A stretch of DNA of 6,756 bases from CAXQRU01 sp964226685 (GTDB lineage Bacteria; Pseudomonadota; Gammaproteobacteria; Pseudomonadales; Cellvibrionaceae). The position numbers were made by a program, and so were the translations under genes. Under the pieces are notes generated by a model. It was given only the letters and a program-made list of their open reading frames with translations, ran no database searches and was not told the origin of the DNA. The stretch spans positions 1 to 6,756 of the forward strand of contig CAXQRU010000143.1 in assembly GCA_964226685.1 (NCBI GenBank), written 5' to 3'. The first letter of the stretch is position 1; the number at the start of each line of letters is the position of its first letter. This document shows, piece by piece, positions 1-6,640 of this stretch.

Positions 1-138
1 TATAATATGAAAATTCAGACAGAGCTTTATAAAGTTTTATCAAAACGAGTTAAATACAATAATTGCATTCAACAAGTGAGTCTAGGCGAAGGCCCAACAT
101 CTAACAAACAAGCTAAACATGTAGTGAAAATGCATTAG
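1..138 (+). CDS. Possible 3' end of an upstream gene (partial, unidentified)
   Basis: Frame 1 is open from the first base of the window to a TAG at 136-138, giving 45 residues that end in KQAKHVVKMH. An ATG at position 7 could start a 43-residue peptide, but nothing upstream is visible to judge a ribosome binding site, so the stretch is better read as the tail of a gene beginning outside the window. The peptide is basic and polar, with no membrane segment. I do not recognise a family. The length is short enough to be chance in AT-rich DNA, so confidence is low. It runs in the same direction as the gene at 243 and has a similarly low GC content. Confidence 0.28.
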   Translation, partial: YNMKIQTELYKVLSKRVKYNNCIQQVSLGEGPTSNKQAKHVVKMH

Positions 139-150
139 TATACCCTCCAC

Positions 151-197
151 CTCCAAAGACCTAACTTGGAGCAATAAATAAGCAATCGCTTTATTGC
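151..197. terminator. Two adjacent inverted repeats, possible terminator region
   Basis: CTCCAA (151-156) pairs with TTGGAG (166-171) across a 9-nt loop. Immediately next, GCAATAAA (171-178) pairs with TTTATTGC (190-197). The second stem can gain two inner pairs (GC/GC) around an AATC loop if three bases (TAA) bulge out. The pair sits 12 nt after the TAG that closes the possible upstream reading frame. There is no clean T-run after either stem, so an efficient intrinsic terminator is not shown. A role in separating the upstream gene from the gene at 243 is inference. Confidence 0.35.
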
Positions 198-223
198 AAC
201 CATCTTCTTTACGAGGATATAAC
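194..223 (+). promoter_or_regulatory. Weak candidate promoter before the membrane-protein gene
   Basis: TTGCAA (194-199) lies 18 bases from TATAAC (218-223), a plausible sigma-70 pair. A start near 230 would leave a very short leader before the ATG at 243. A TATAAT hexamer also lies directly against that ATG (237-242), but it has no matching -35 box and is too close to act as a -10 for this start codon except in leaderless transcription. AT-rich DNA produces such matches easily. Confidence 0.25.
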
Positions 224-242
224 TTAAAATTTAGATTATAAT

Positions 243-1301
243 ATGAAAGCCACAAATAAAATACCATACACATCAACAGCCTACCGAGGACAAAGATCAA
301 CTAGCAGCCTAAACCCGGATAAATATACATTTGATAGCGTTTCGGTTCTTGATCCTTCATCTAAAAAACTCCTGTCTTGGGACTCTCCATACCACGGAGT
401 CCATACCCTTATAAGTGAACTTCCCCTAAGCTATCTGCAAAATAGTTGGGAGAAATGTCAAAAAGGCATTAATTTTTATGGCGAATATTTTTTTCAACCA
501 TTATCAATAAGTCATTATCCGAGACATTTTTTAAAGGATATTTTTTATTTCTTCATGATCTTTTCATGTATTGGCCTCCTAGTGAGCAGCCTCGTATTTT
601 CATATTTCATTATGTCATTTATCTTTATAGCCACCTTGATGACATCTTTTCTTTTCGCTGCCGGCACTAAAAATAAGGCTACCTATAAGCTGGATAGAGC
701 CAATGGGATGATCTACCTATTCAAGTATCGACAAGTTAAAACTCATCTATTTTCTGAAGCCATTCCCCTGCTCGGAAGCAGCAGCTCAAAAAATAACTCT
801 CTTTCATTAAGATTTAAGGATGATGAAATCGTCATTCTTAGCCTAGGTCGTGGAGATATACATAAAAATCATATGGTTGAATTTTGGGAATTTTTAAAAG
901 CATTTATGGATGTAACCTTGCCTTTGCCTGATATCCCAGAGCTGGAACCACTGCGACCTTATGATGCAACCACCGTTAAGTGGGATCAAGAAAATGCTAG
1001 ACCTAAAGATTTGTATAAAAATATGTCTTCAGAAACTTATAAAAAGCTATATGAGAGATCATCAAGTTATCAACAGAATTTTGCCAACGGCCTTCCCATA
1101 AGCTTTAATCGAGTGCAAAAAATTTGGACATTTGTCTCATCTCAAGATCTTGGTTTAGAACCTGATCTATGGCCAATAGCAGAACCTATTTATTGTGAGC
1201 CAATGCCAGAAAGGTTAAAACCAGAGAAGCCCAAAAGTCACCCCAAGAATCGACCTAAACATGGGATTCACAATCGAAAAAAAAGAAGTAATACACCTTA
1301 G
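243..1301 (+). CDS. Two-helix membrane protein with basic tail, T6SS-associated (DUF6708-like)
   Basis: This encodes 352 residues. The N-terminal ~95 residues are polar. Two hydrophobic segments follow at about residues 100-120 and 122-141, separated by almost no loop, so they probably form a helical hairpin. Next comes a soluble mixed alpha/beta region (about 145-225, with YKLDRANGMIYLFKYRQ), then the motif LPLPDIPELEPLRPYD (226-241). A strongly basic, proline-rich tail covers about 325-352. Overall shape and the region around 145-241 resemble uncharacterised DUF6708-type proteins often found beside vgrG genes. This is recalled from memory, not searched, and function is unknown. No Shine-Dalgarno precedes the ATG. 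GAGG at 213-216 is too distant, and no other in-frame Met occurs before residue 105, so the start is accepted on length. The gene is visibly AT-rich: bases 481-540 contain 16 G+C of 60, while 2401-2460 in the HEAT gene contain 39 of 60. That suggests separate acquisition. An immunity or effector-handling role is possible but unproven. Confidence 0.85.
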   Translation: MKATNKIPYTSTAYRGQRSTSSLNPDKYTFDSVSVLDPSSKKLLSWDSPYHGVHTLISELPLSYLQNSWEKCQKGINFYGEYFFQPLSISHYPRHFLKDIFYFFMIFSCIGLLVSSLVFSYFIMSFIFIATLMTSFLFAAGTKNKATYKLDRANGMIYLFKYRQVKTHLFSEAIPLLGSSSSKNNSLSLRFKDDEIVILSLGRGDIHKNHMVEFWEFLKAFMDVTLPLPDIPELEPLRPYDATTVKWDQENARPKDLYKNMSSETYKKLYERSSSYQQNFANGLPISFNRVQKIWTFVSSQDLGLEPDLWPIAEPIYCEPMPERLKPEKPKSHPKNRPKHGIHNRKKRSNTP

Positions 1302-1337
1302 CATGCATTTTTGATATACGGGTCAAAAACCTCACCC

Positions 1338-1343
1338 TATAAT
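1338..1343 (+). promoter_or_regulatory. TATAAT -10 box in the spacer before the HEAT gene
   Basis: A perfect TATAAT in the context CCCTATAATGC. The best -35-like hexamer upstream, TTGATA (1311-1316), is 21 bases away, longer than the usual 16-18. A start around 1350 would place the hairpin at 1359-1390 at the very 5' end of the transcript. This would drive the small ORF and probably the HEAT and nfi genes. Moderate to low confidence because of the spacing. Confidence 0.35.
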
Positions 1344-1358
1344 GCTAATCAACTACAG

Positions 1359-1390
1359 TAAAGCCTCACTCAACAAGTTAGGAGGCTTTA
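1359..1390 (+). promoter_or_regulatory. Hairpin that sequesters a Shine-Dalgarno and start codon
   Basis: TAAAGCCTC (1359-1367) is a perfect complement of GAGGCTTTA (1382-1390), a 9-bp stem with a 14-nt loop. Further pairing of CT (1369-1370) with AG (1380-1381) is possible after one bulged base. The 3' arm contains most of the AGGAGG (1380-1385) and the A of the ATG (1390) of the small ORF that follows. G1358 can also wobble with U1391. CTCCTAA (1479-1485), just after the small ORF, is an exact complement of TTAGGAG (1378-1384) and could compete for the same bases. No T-run follows the stem, so a translational switch fits better than a terminator, though a weak terminator cannot be excluded. 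Confidence 0.45.
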
Positions 1391-1473
1391 TGAGAAAATA
1401 TCAAAAACAAAAAAGCGTTGAGAAATGGACGCCATTGTCGGTCAACATTTTTTGCAGCTTCGCTGAGGGCTAG
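1390..1473 (+). CDS. Small ORF (27 aa) with strong Shine-Dalgarno
   Basis: ATG at 1390 is preceded by a perfect AGGAGG with 4-nt spacing (slightly short but workable). It encodes 27 residues, beginning MRKYQKQKSVEKW and ending NIFCSFAEG before TAG. The peptide has a lysine-rich start and one cysteine, and matches no family I know. It could be a leader peptide for the HEAT gene, whose ATG lies 54 bases downstream and has no ribosome binding site of its own. It could also be a remnant of a decayed gene, or an accidental ORF. The ribosome binding site is the strongest in this spacer and is buried in the hairpin described above. No run of a single amino-acid codon, as in classical attenuators, is present. 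Confidence 0.35.
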   Translation: MRKYQKQKSVEKWTPLSVNIFCSFAEG

Positions 1474-1527
1474 AAAAACTCCTAAAGATCACATACCATA
1501 GGCCTGAAACGACAAAAAAGCCAAAAA

Positions 1528-3414
1528 ATGAACAGAATTTTATTCATGCTCGCACTGATCGGGCTCCATAACCCTTCATTTGCCACACAAGTAGATGATG
1601 GCATTAACGAACTGATAAAACGCTACGAACAAGCTTCCCCAAATGAGACCAGCTGGCTGCTTAACGAACTTGCCCATTATTCGGATGATCCTAGAGTTCA
1701 AAAAGCCATCGCCAACGCCTTTAAAATCGCTGACCCGGCCAGCCAAGGAGAGATTTTATCATCGTCAATTTTTTCTAACACCAAAGCTGTAAAATTACAG
1801 GAATCCATTTTAATGGACGCGCTGCAAAGCAAAGATAAAGCCATTTTGGGAAAAGCCATGGTTGCGCTTCGACGAATGCCATCGAAGAGCATTTCAAATG
1901 ATCTCTTATCGCCTTTATTTGATTTACTAGGACATGACGATCGATTCCTAAGCCGCCAAGCCGCAGGTATCATAGCTTACCACGGCTCAGCTGAAACCAT
2001 AAAACGCCTCCACTCAAATTTTCAACATATCAATGAAACCATTCGCCTGCAGTCTGCGATAGCCCTTGGCCAACATAAATCGCTGTCTGCCAGCAAACCA
2101 CTACTTAGTGCGTTAACCAGTTCAGATAAAGAGTTGCGAGCCAGTGCCACTCTCGCTCTTGGAGACATTCCCTCAAAGGAGGTCATTGAGCAGTTACGCA
2201 AAGCGCTCAATGACGATTATTGGAAAGTCAGGTTTAATGCGATTGTCGCCCTTGGCTGGGAACAAACCCCAGCGGCCCTAGAGCCCATTCAGGCGGCGAT
2301 CGAGCAAGGTAATGCTGAAGAAAAAAATCGTGCACTGTACCTTTTATCCACCTCAAAATTAATTGAAGCGATTGAACCGCTAGAGAATTTACTAAAAAGC
2401 AAAGAGCCCCGCGAACGAGGCGCCGCCATCAAGAGCCTGCGACGAATCGACTCCCCTCGAGTGATACCAATAATGATAAAGGGCCTTACCGATGCCGATG
2501 AGCGAGTCCGAGAGCTGACCATTCGAGAACTATTCTACCTCAAGTCATCCGACCCTCAATTAACCGCGCTGATCCCCTATATGGATGACCCCAAAGACGA
2601 AATTAAGGTGGTCGCCATAGGTGCCTTGCTTTATCAGCAACACCCTCTAGCCGTAGAAAAGGCGATAGACATCATCGCTAACAAACAACTGCCATCTAAA
2701 CTACTCGAGCCACTCATCGAATCGCTCGGTGACGCCAAAATTACAACGGCTGAAAAGCAACTCATTGAACTATTAGAACAGAACGATCGTGATCTCTCTT
2801 GGAGTGTCTCAAGTGCCTTGGCCGCCATGGGAAGCTCTCAGGCAACCGATGCTCTGATCAAAGAATTGCACAGCGCAAACATCTACTTTCAGCAAGATAT
2901 CGCTGCCGCTCTAGGGAAAACCCAAAAGACTCCAAGCATTGTCAAGGCCTTGATGACAATACTCGATGACAAACAAGCTTCAGATTATCTCAAAAACACC
3001 GCCGCTTTATCTTTGGCTCAACTACAAGCGACCGAAGCGACCGACAAGATTATCGAGCTTGCCGCCAACAACTCAGGCATGATCAAAGCGTTGGCCACCA
3101 TGAACAATCCACAATCGTTAGCGTTTCTGATCAACATACTGGAAACCAAACAAGCACGAGACGAATTGGTGATGAACGAACTTAAATATAGCCAATCTGC
3201 CACCATAGCTGAATATATAGCAAGTCACTTGGACAACTATGAAGGCCTTATGAAACACTCTGCGCTATCAACTTTGGGGGCCATTGGTACACTGAAAACA
3301 CTGGATAGTGTCCGGCCATACTTAGAGCATGAAACCTACGACCTCAGACATGAGGCCAGCGAGACGATTAAAGCCATACTAAAAGCCCATGCAAAGGAAT
3401 TATCTGGCTCATGA
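1528..3414 (+). CDS. Exported HEAT-repeat (PBS-lyase-type) solenoid protein
   Basis: This encodes 628 residues. Residues 1-19 form a typical Sec signal peptide: MNR, a hydrophobic core (ILFMLALIGL), then PSFA with a likely cleavage after Ala19. There is no lipobox cysteine, so a soluble periplasmic or secreted protein is expected. The rest is a HEAT-repeat solenoid. Second-helix signatures recur every ~31 residues, e.g. IRLQSAIALG (172), LRASATLALG (203), VRFNAIVALG (234), ERGAAIKSLRRI (296) and VRELTIREL (327). They continue to LRHEASETIKAIL near the C-terminus. HEAT solenoids are protein-binding scaffolds. No catalytic motif is visible, and PBS-lyase-type repeats alone do not imply phycobilin chemistry. 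No clear Shine-Dalgarno precedes the ATG (the upstream bases are A-rich). The start is supported by the signal peptide. The stop overlaps the endonuclease V start by four bases, implying co-transcription and coupled translation. The binding partner is unknown. Confidence 0.9.
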   Translation: MNRILFMLALIGLHNPSFATQVDDGINELIKRYEQASPNETSWLLNELAHYSDDPRVQKAIANAFKIADPASQGEILSSSIFSNTKAVKLQESILMDALQSKDKAILGKAMVALRRMPSKSISNDLLSPLFDLLGHDDRFLSRQAAGIIAYHGSAETIKRLHSNFQHINETIRLQSAIALGQHKSLSASKPLLSALTSSDKELRASATLALGDIPSKEVIEQLRKALNDDYWKVRFNAIVALGWEQTPAALEPIQAAIEQGNAEEKNRALYLLSTSKLIEAIEPLENLLKSKEPRERGAAIKSLRRIDSPRVIPIMIKGLTDADERVRELTIRELFYLKSSDPQLTALIPYMDDPKDEIKVVAIGALLYQQHPLAVEKAIDIIANKQLPSKLLEPLIESLGDAKITTAEKQLIELLEQNDRDLSWSVSSALAAMGSSQATDALIKELHSANIYFQQDIAAALGKTQKTPSIVKALMTILDDKQASDYLKNTAALSLAQLQATEATDKIIELAANNSGMIKALATMNNPQSLAFLINILETKQARDELVMNELKYSQSATIAEYIASHLDNYEGLMKHSALSTLGAIGTLKTLDSVRPYLEHETYDLRHEASETIKAILKAHAKELSGS

Positions 3415-4088
3415 TCCCAAGGCAACCGCCCCTTTGGCCTGAGAACCCAAGCAAGGCCATCGCCATGCAGCAACAGCTCGCTAACCAGATCATTACGCTC
3501 GATGACTTTGAAACCATCGAACGCATCGCCGGAGTTGATGTTGCTTATGATGAAGACAGTGATTTGCTAGTCGCAGCAGTAGCAATACTGGATGCCAAGA
3601 CTCTAGCCACAATACAAACCGTCACCTATCGAGGAGAAAGCAATTTTCCCTATATCCCAGGCCTATTCTCGTTTCGGGAATTACCCCCACTCATCGAAGC
3701 GTTTAAACAGATCGCCGAGCCACCTGACTTAATCATCTGCGATGCCCAGGGACGCGCCCACCCTCGCCGCTTTGGCCTTGCCTGCCACCTAGGGCTCACC
3801 TTCGACCTGCCCAGCATAGGTTGCGGCAAAAAGAAGCTAGTTGGGAGCGAGAGTGAGTTGGGGCCAGAAAGGGGAGCATACAGCGACTTAATAGAGGATG
3901 GTGATGTCGTAGGCCGAAGCCTTAGAACACAAACTAATGTAAAACCCGTTTATGTATCCATAGGTCACAAAATTAGCCTGGCTACAGCCTGCGAGTGGAT
4001 TTTGCGCCTATGTCCGCGCTACCGATTACCAGAGACAACTAGACAGGCTGACCAAGCGGTTCGACACGCACTTAAAGCGCTCAAGTAA
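3411..4088 (+). CDS. nfi: Endonuclease V (deoxyinosine 3' endonuclease)
   Basis: This cytoplasmic repair enzyme nicks DNA at the second phosphodiester bond 3' of deoxyinosine and some other damaged bases, starting alternative excision repair of deaminated adenine. At 225 residues it has the normal length. Family motifs appear in order: IAGVDVAYD with metal ligand Asp43; PYIPGLFSFRELP (80-92) with the wedge Tyr81 and Glu90; DLIICDAQGRAHPRRFG with Asp111; the lysine-rich GCGKKKLVG (137-145); and a C-terminal GHKIS followed by YRLPETTRQAD. All expected catalytic acids are present, so it should be active. The one visible departure is DAQG where DGxG is more usual. The ATG overlaps the HEAT-gene stop as ATGA. 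AAGGAAT (3394-3400) lies 10 nt upstream and may serve as ribosome binding site. The N-terminal WPENPSKAIAMQQQLA matches the usual family start, which favours this ATG over Met19. Confidence 0.96.
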   Translation: MIPRQPPLWPENPSKAIAMQQQLANQIITLDDFETIERIAGVDVAYDEDSDLLVAAVAILDAKTLATIQTVTYRGESNFPYIPGLFSFRELPPLIEAFKQIAEPPDLIICDAQGRAHPRRFGLACHLGLTFDLPSIGCGKKKLVGSESELGPERGAYSDLIEDGDVVGRSLRTQTNVKPVYVSIGHKISLATACEWILRLCPRYRLPETTRQADQAVRHALKALK

Positions 4089-4126
4089 CCGCCAATTATG
4101 AGACTTGATCGACCCGCGAGGCGGTT
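4087..4126 (+). terminator. Possible weak terminator after nfi
   Basis: AACCGCC (4087-4093), overlapping the nfi stop, is complementary to GGCGGTT (4120-4126) across 26 nt. A tighter alternative pairs CCGC (4114-4117) with GCGG (4121-4124) around a GAG loop. Either is followed by TTTACATTT rather than a solid T-tract. It could separate nfi from vgrG, but efficiency is doubtful. Confidence 0.35.
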
Positions 4127-4153
4127 TACATTTAGGGCTATTTGCGTCATCAT
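4125..4153 (+). promoter_or_regulatory. Candidate promoter for vgrG
   Basis: TTTACA (4125-4130), five of six matches to the -35 consensus, lies 17 bases before CATCAT (4148-4153), four of six to the -10. It falls in the only gap between nfi and vgrG, and the vgrG start is 46 bases downstream. The -10 is weak, and read-through from the HEAT/nfi unit is equally possible. Confidence 0.28.
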
Positions 4154-4198
4154 AGGCAATCTTGAGTGCTATGGGAACAAAAAGGAACGGAAGGTCTT

Positions 4199-6322
4199 AT
4201 GACAGATATCATTGACAACAACATCTTTCAAGACAGTAGCAAGCTCACGCAAAGCGAAAAAGTAGGAGAAATCATAGGCGCCCAGTGGCTAGCTCAGTTT
4301 CCAGACGCCACTGAACTGGAAAAATACCGATCCAAACTGATTACAGACCAAATCGCAGATGGCGTGCACATTGATCACATAAAGATCCCAGTTCCCCTAG
4401 AACAACTTCAACTACCTGGCGCCATTCCTGAACTACCCGCCGGTGCAATGCCTGAGTTGCCCGCTGATGCCATGCCTGAGCTGCCCGATGCCATGCCTGA
4501 GTTGCCCGATGCCATGCCAGCAATGGACGATACCCCACTCCCAACTGAGGCAAAAAAAGACAGCCCATTCATCCCTAACCCACACTTCACACAGCCGAAG
4601 GCTCAACATACGGATGAAAAACGCGGCATTCGCTTGATGACGCCTCTTGGGAAGGATGCGCTAATCATTCGCTCAGCCACACTCAGAGAACCGATCTCTA
4701 GCCCGTTTTTATATGATTTGCACGTCTATTCAGAGCAGTTTAAGCATTTGACGCCCAGCGACCTGATCGGCTCGCATGCCAATTTGGCCATCATACAAGA
4801 AGATAACTCCATGCTGTATCGAAATGGCGTGATCACTCAACTAGAGACCATCACCGGCCGCAGCCACGATGATGAAGTCGATTACCGAATTGTGATTGAA
4901 CCCTGGACGCAACTGCTTAGCGAAGCCAAAAACTACCGGATTTATCAGAAAAAAACCGTACAAGAGGTCATTTTAGAGCTATTTTCGGATATAGAAGGGG
5001 CATCCATCCGCATTGAAAATTTAACAGGACATCACCGCGCCTACGAATACTGGGTACAATATGGTGAGTCCCGCATGGATTATTTCCACAGAATCTGCGA
5101 GCGTGAAGGGCTAGGCTACTACTTCTCACATGAAGACACCGATCATTTTCTAACCATCTTTGACAATGCTAACCTGCTACCTATAAAAACCTCATCGAGT
5201 GGCGGGCCATTGATTATTAACCCGCAAACTCATGAATACTCGCATTTTGTAGAGGTTAAACAGCGTAGCCAGTTTGTCGTGGGGGAAACGACACAATCCA
5301 CTTATAACTATGAAACCCCCTCAAAGAAGATTATCTCTAATGTAAAAGTGGGCGGCGAAATAGGAGAAATACTGTCTGTACAAGGTATCGAGAACTACCG
5401 CTTTGCTGAAGAACAAGATAACTCGACAGATGGTCAAGCACACACGCAGCGAGTCAACCTTCGACAAGGCGCGAATAAAAGCCTACGCTGGGTTGCCAAT
5501 GGCAACTACCGCAACCTCTATGCCGGAGATCGCTTCACTCTAGCTCGCGCACCCAATTTCGACACCTTGCTCGACGAGGGACAACTTTACACAGTGGTTA
5601 ATCAAACCTTCTTTTTGGATGAGGAAGAAAGTATTTACCGCACACAGCTAGAACTTGTCGGGCCCGAAGTCGTTATCACCCCCATAGCACCACCAAGACC
5701 TCGCGCCAGAAGTAATGAAAGTGCTCGCGTAACCGGCCCTGAAGGCTCAGAGATCTATACCGATGCACTCGGACGCATCAAGGTTCAGTTTCATTGGGAT
5801 CGTTACGGCGAAAACAATGAAAATACAACCTGCTGGCTCAGAGTGATGAATAACTTTTCAGGTTCAAGTTTTGGGGTTCATTTCACACCAAGAATTGGAC
5901 AAGAAGTCTTAATTGGTTTTGAGAATGGCAACCCTGACAAACCCTTTGTGATGGGAGCCCTCTACCACGCAGAACACTCACCGCCCTTTGCGAACGACAG
6001 CGGCTTGCGCACCGGCTTTCGCACCCGCTCAACACAAAAAGGCGAAGCCAACAACTACAACGAACTCAGCTTTTACGATCATAAAAATGGAGAGCAAGTC
6101 TATCTGCAAGCTGAGCGCGATATGAGCGTGCGAGTTAAAAATAATCGCTCAACCGGGGTTGGGCACTGCGAACAAAAAAATGTTGGTAAAACCCTGACCG
6201 TTGAAGCTGGCAAACAAATCGAACTTAAAGTAGGTAGTTCGAGAATCGTGATGGACCCGGATCACATCTTAGTGGAAAGCGTCTCCGTGACCGTCAAAGG
6301 TGCTCCAACGAAAATTAACTAG
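4199..6322 (+). CDS. vgrG: T6SS spike protein VgrG with extended, repeat-bearing N-terminus
   Basis: VgrG trimers cap the Hcp tube and pierce target cells, carrying effectors. The ATG at 4199 gives 707 residues. GGAAGG (4189-4194) lies 4 nt upstream and AAGGA (4182-4186) further back. An upstream in-frame GTG at 4166 would add 11 residues but has a poorer site. Residues 1-141 are not part of the usual fold. They comprise an acidic, helical-looking segment (1-70), then a proline-rich tandem repeat (74-111), then a linker. The gp27-like domain starts near residue 142 (RGIRLMTPLGKDAL) and includes YFHRICEREGLGYYFSHED. The gp5-type OB fold lies around 515-590, with GRIKVQFHWDRYGE and PRIGQEVLIGFENGNPDKP, then GALYH. 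The end is a short beta-helix region closing with VKGAPTKIN. There is no C-terminal effector domain, so this is not an evolved VgrG, and cargo must bind non-covalently or via a separate PAAR protein, which is not in the window. Confidence 0.97.
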   Translation: MTDIIDNNIFQDSSKLTQSEKVGEIIGAQWLAQFPDATELEKYRSKLITDQIADGVHIDHIKIPVPLEQLQLPGAIPELPAGAMPELPADAMPELPDAMPELPDAMPAMDDTPLPTEAKKDSPFIPNPHFTQPKAQHTDEKRGIRLMTPLGKDALIIRSATLREPISSPFLYDLHVYSEQFKHLTPSDLIGSHANLAIIQEDNSMLYRNGVITQLETITGRSHDDEVDYRIVIEPWTQLLSEAKNYRIYQKKTVQEVILELFSDIEGASIRIENLTGHHRAYEYWVQYGESRMDYFHRICEREGLGYYFSHEDTDHFLTIFDNANLLPIKTSSSGGPLIINPQTHEYSHFVEVKQRSQFVVGETTQSTYNYETPSKKIISNVKVGGEIGEILSVQGIENYRFAEEQDNSTDGQAHTQRVNLRQGANKSLRWVANGNYRNLYAGDRFTLARAPNFDTLLDEGQLYTVVNQTFFLDEEESIYRTQLELVGPEVVITPIAPPRPRARSNESARVTGPEGSEIYTDALGRIKVQFHWDRYGENNENTTCWLRVMNNFSGSSFGVHFTPRIGQEVLIGFENGNPDKPFVMGALYHAEHSPPFANDSGLRTGFRTRSTQKGEANNYNELSFYDHKNGEQVYLQAERDMSVRVKNNRSTGVGHCEQKNVGKTLTVEAGKQIELKVGSSRIVMDPDHILVESVSVTVKGAPTKIN
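4418..4531 (+). repeat. Tandem 21-24 bp repeat encoding PELP units in VgrG
   Basis: Five in-frame units are visible: GAIPELPA (4418-4441), GAMPELPA (4442-4465), DAMPELP (4466-4486), DAMPELP (4487-4507) and a degenerate DAMPAMDD (4508-4531). The third and fourth units differ by a single base (CTG/TTG), which indicates recent slippage or duplication, while the first is most diverged. All unit lengths are multiples of three, so copy-number change would keep the frame. The product is an acidic, proline-rich, probably extended linker between the N-terminal segment and the gp27-like domain. Confidence 0.9.
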
Positions 6323-6334
6323 GCGACTTTTCCA

Positions 6335-6634
6335 ATGTTTGGCCTATTAAGGCGCGGTTCCGTTTTGTCTGATGAAGACACTCAATTTCAAATAGCCACT
6401 TACCAGTGGCTATTAAAGCATTTTGGCGGCAAAGATTTTTATGCCGACACAAAACTCATTCTACCAACGTCTGAGTACTTTCCAGCCCAAGTTGCCAATG
6501 AAGATCAGGTTGCCATTCAAACCTTTTTAGCCGTAAAAAACTATGCAGGCATGACAGGCTGGCCCTGCAGACTTGAACGGCAAGAGGATGACATAAATCC
6601 TATACTAGCTCATGGTATACAGGTTGAAAAGTAA
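6335..6634 (+). pseudogene. 5' part of a vgrG-linked gene, truncated by an IS66-type insertion
   Basis: The ORF starts 12 bases after the vgrG stop and encodes 99 residues. Only its first 296 bases (6335-6630) are native. The last sense codon takes its final G, and the TAA stop, from the terminal GTAAGCG of the insertion sequence that begins at 6631. The peptide starts MFGLLRRGSVL and contains ATYQWLLKHFGGKDFYADTK, LPTSEYFP and YAGMTGWPCRLERQEDDINP. These resemble, from memory, the N-terminal third of a family of ~300-residue proteobacterial hypothetical proteins whose later part carries a HELAH-type zinc-protease-like motif. That part is missing here, and the family link needs a search. Translation is probably coupled to vgrG, since no strong Shine-Dalgarno is visible (AGG overlapping the vgrG stop, 11 nt before the ATG). 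Placement suggests a T6SS accessory or cargo role, now probably lost. Confidence 0.75.
6623..6630. other. Candidate 8-bp target-site duplication of the IS66-type element
   Basis: IS66-family elements usually duplicate 8 bp of target. The 8 bases next to the element end are GTTGAAAA. The second copy would lie past the other end of the element, outside the window, so this is a prediction from the family rule. Confidence 0.4.
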
Positions 6635-6640
6635 GCGCCA

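Noticed and set aside
82..300. Minus-strand 72-codon ORF with hydrophobic residues
   Set aside because: It overlaps the start of the gene at 243, has no ribosome binding site and shows no family resemblance. Its composition is what antisense of AT-rich DNA gives.
1359..1390. Hairpin read as an integron attC site or a standard intrinsic terminator
   Set aside because: GTTAGGA does not fit the attC core GTTRRRY and there is no matching RYYYAAC partner. For a terminator there is no T-run after the stem.
1698..3206. Several minus-strand ORFs inside the HEAT-repeat gene
   Set aside because: Each is 60-90 codons, without start signals or recognisable motifs, and lies opposite well-defined HEAT repeats.
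3738..3755. DAQG in place of the more usual DGxG in endonuclease V as a sign of inactivation
   Set aside because: The metal-binding Asp and the flanking HPRRFG motif are intact, as are Asp43, Tyr81 and Glu90. A Gly-to-Ala change here is not enough to call the enzyme dead.
4418..4531. Tandem repeats considered as a CRISPR array
   Set aside because: There are no unique spacers. The units are contiguous, in frame within vgrG, and encode a simple PELP motif.
4341..4637. Overlapping ORFs on both strands across the PELP repeat of vgrG
   Set aside because: They are repetitive shadow translations (e.g. MPCLSCP units) created by the tandem repeat. The vgrG frame is clearly the coding one.
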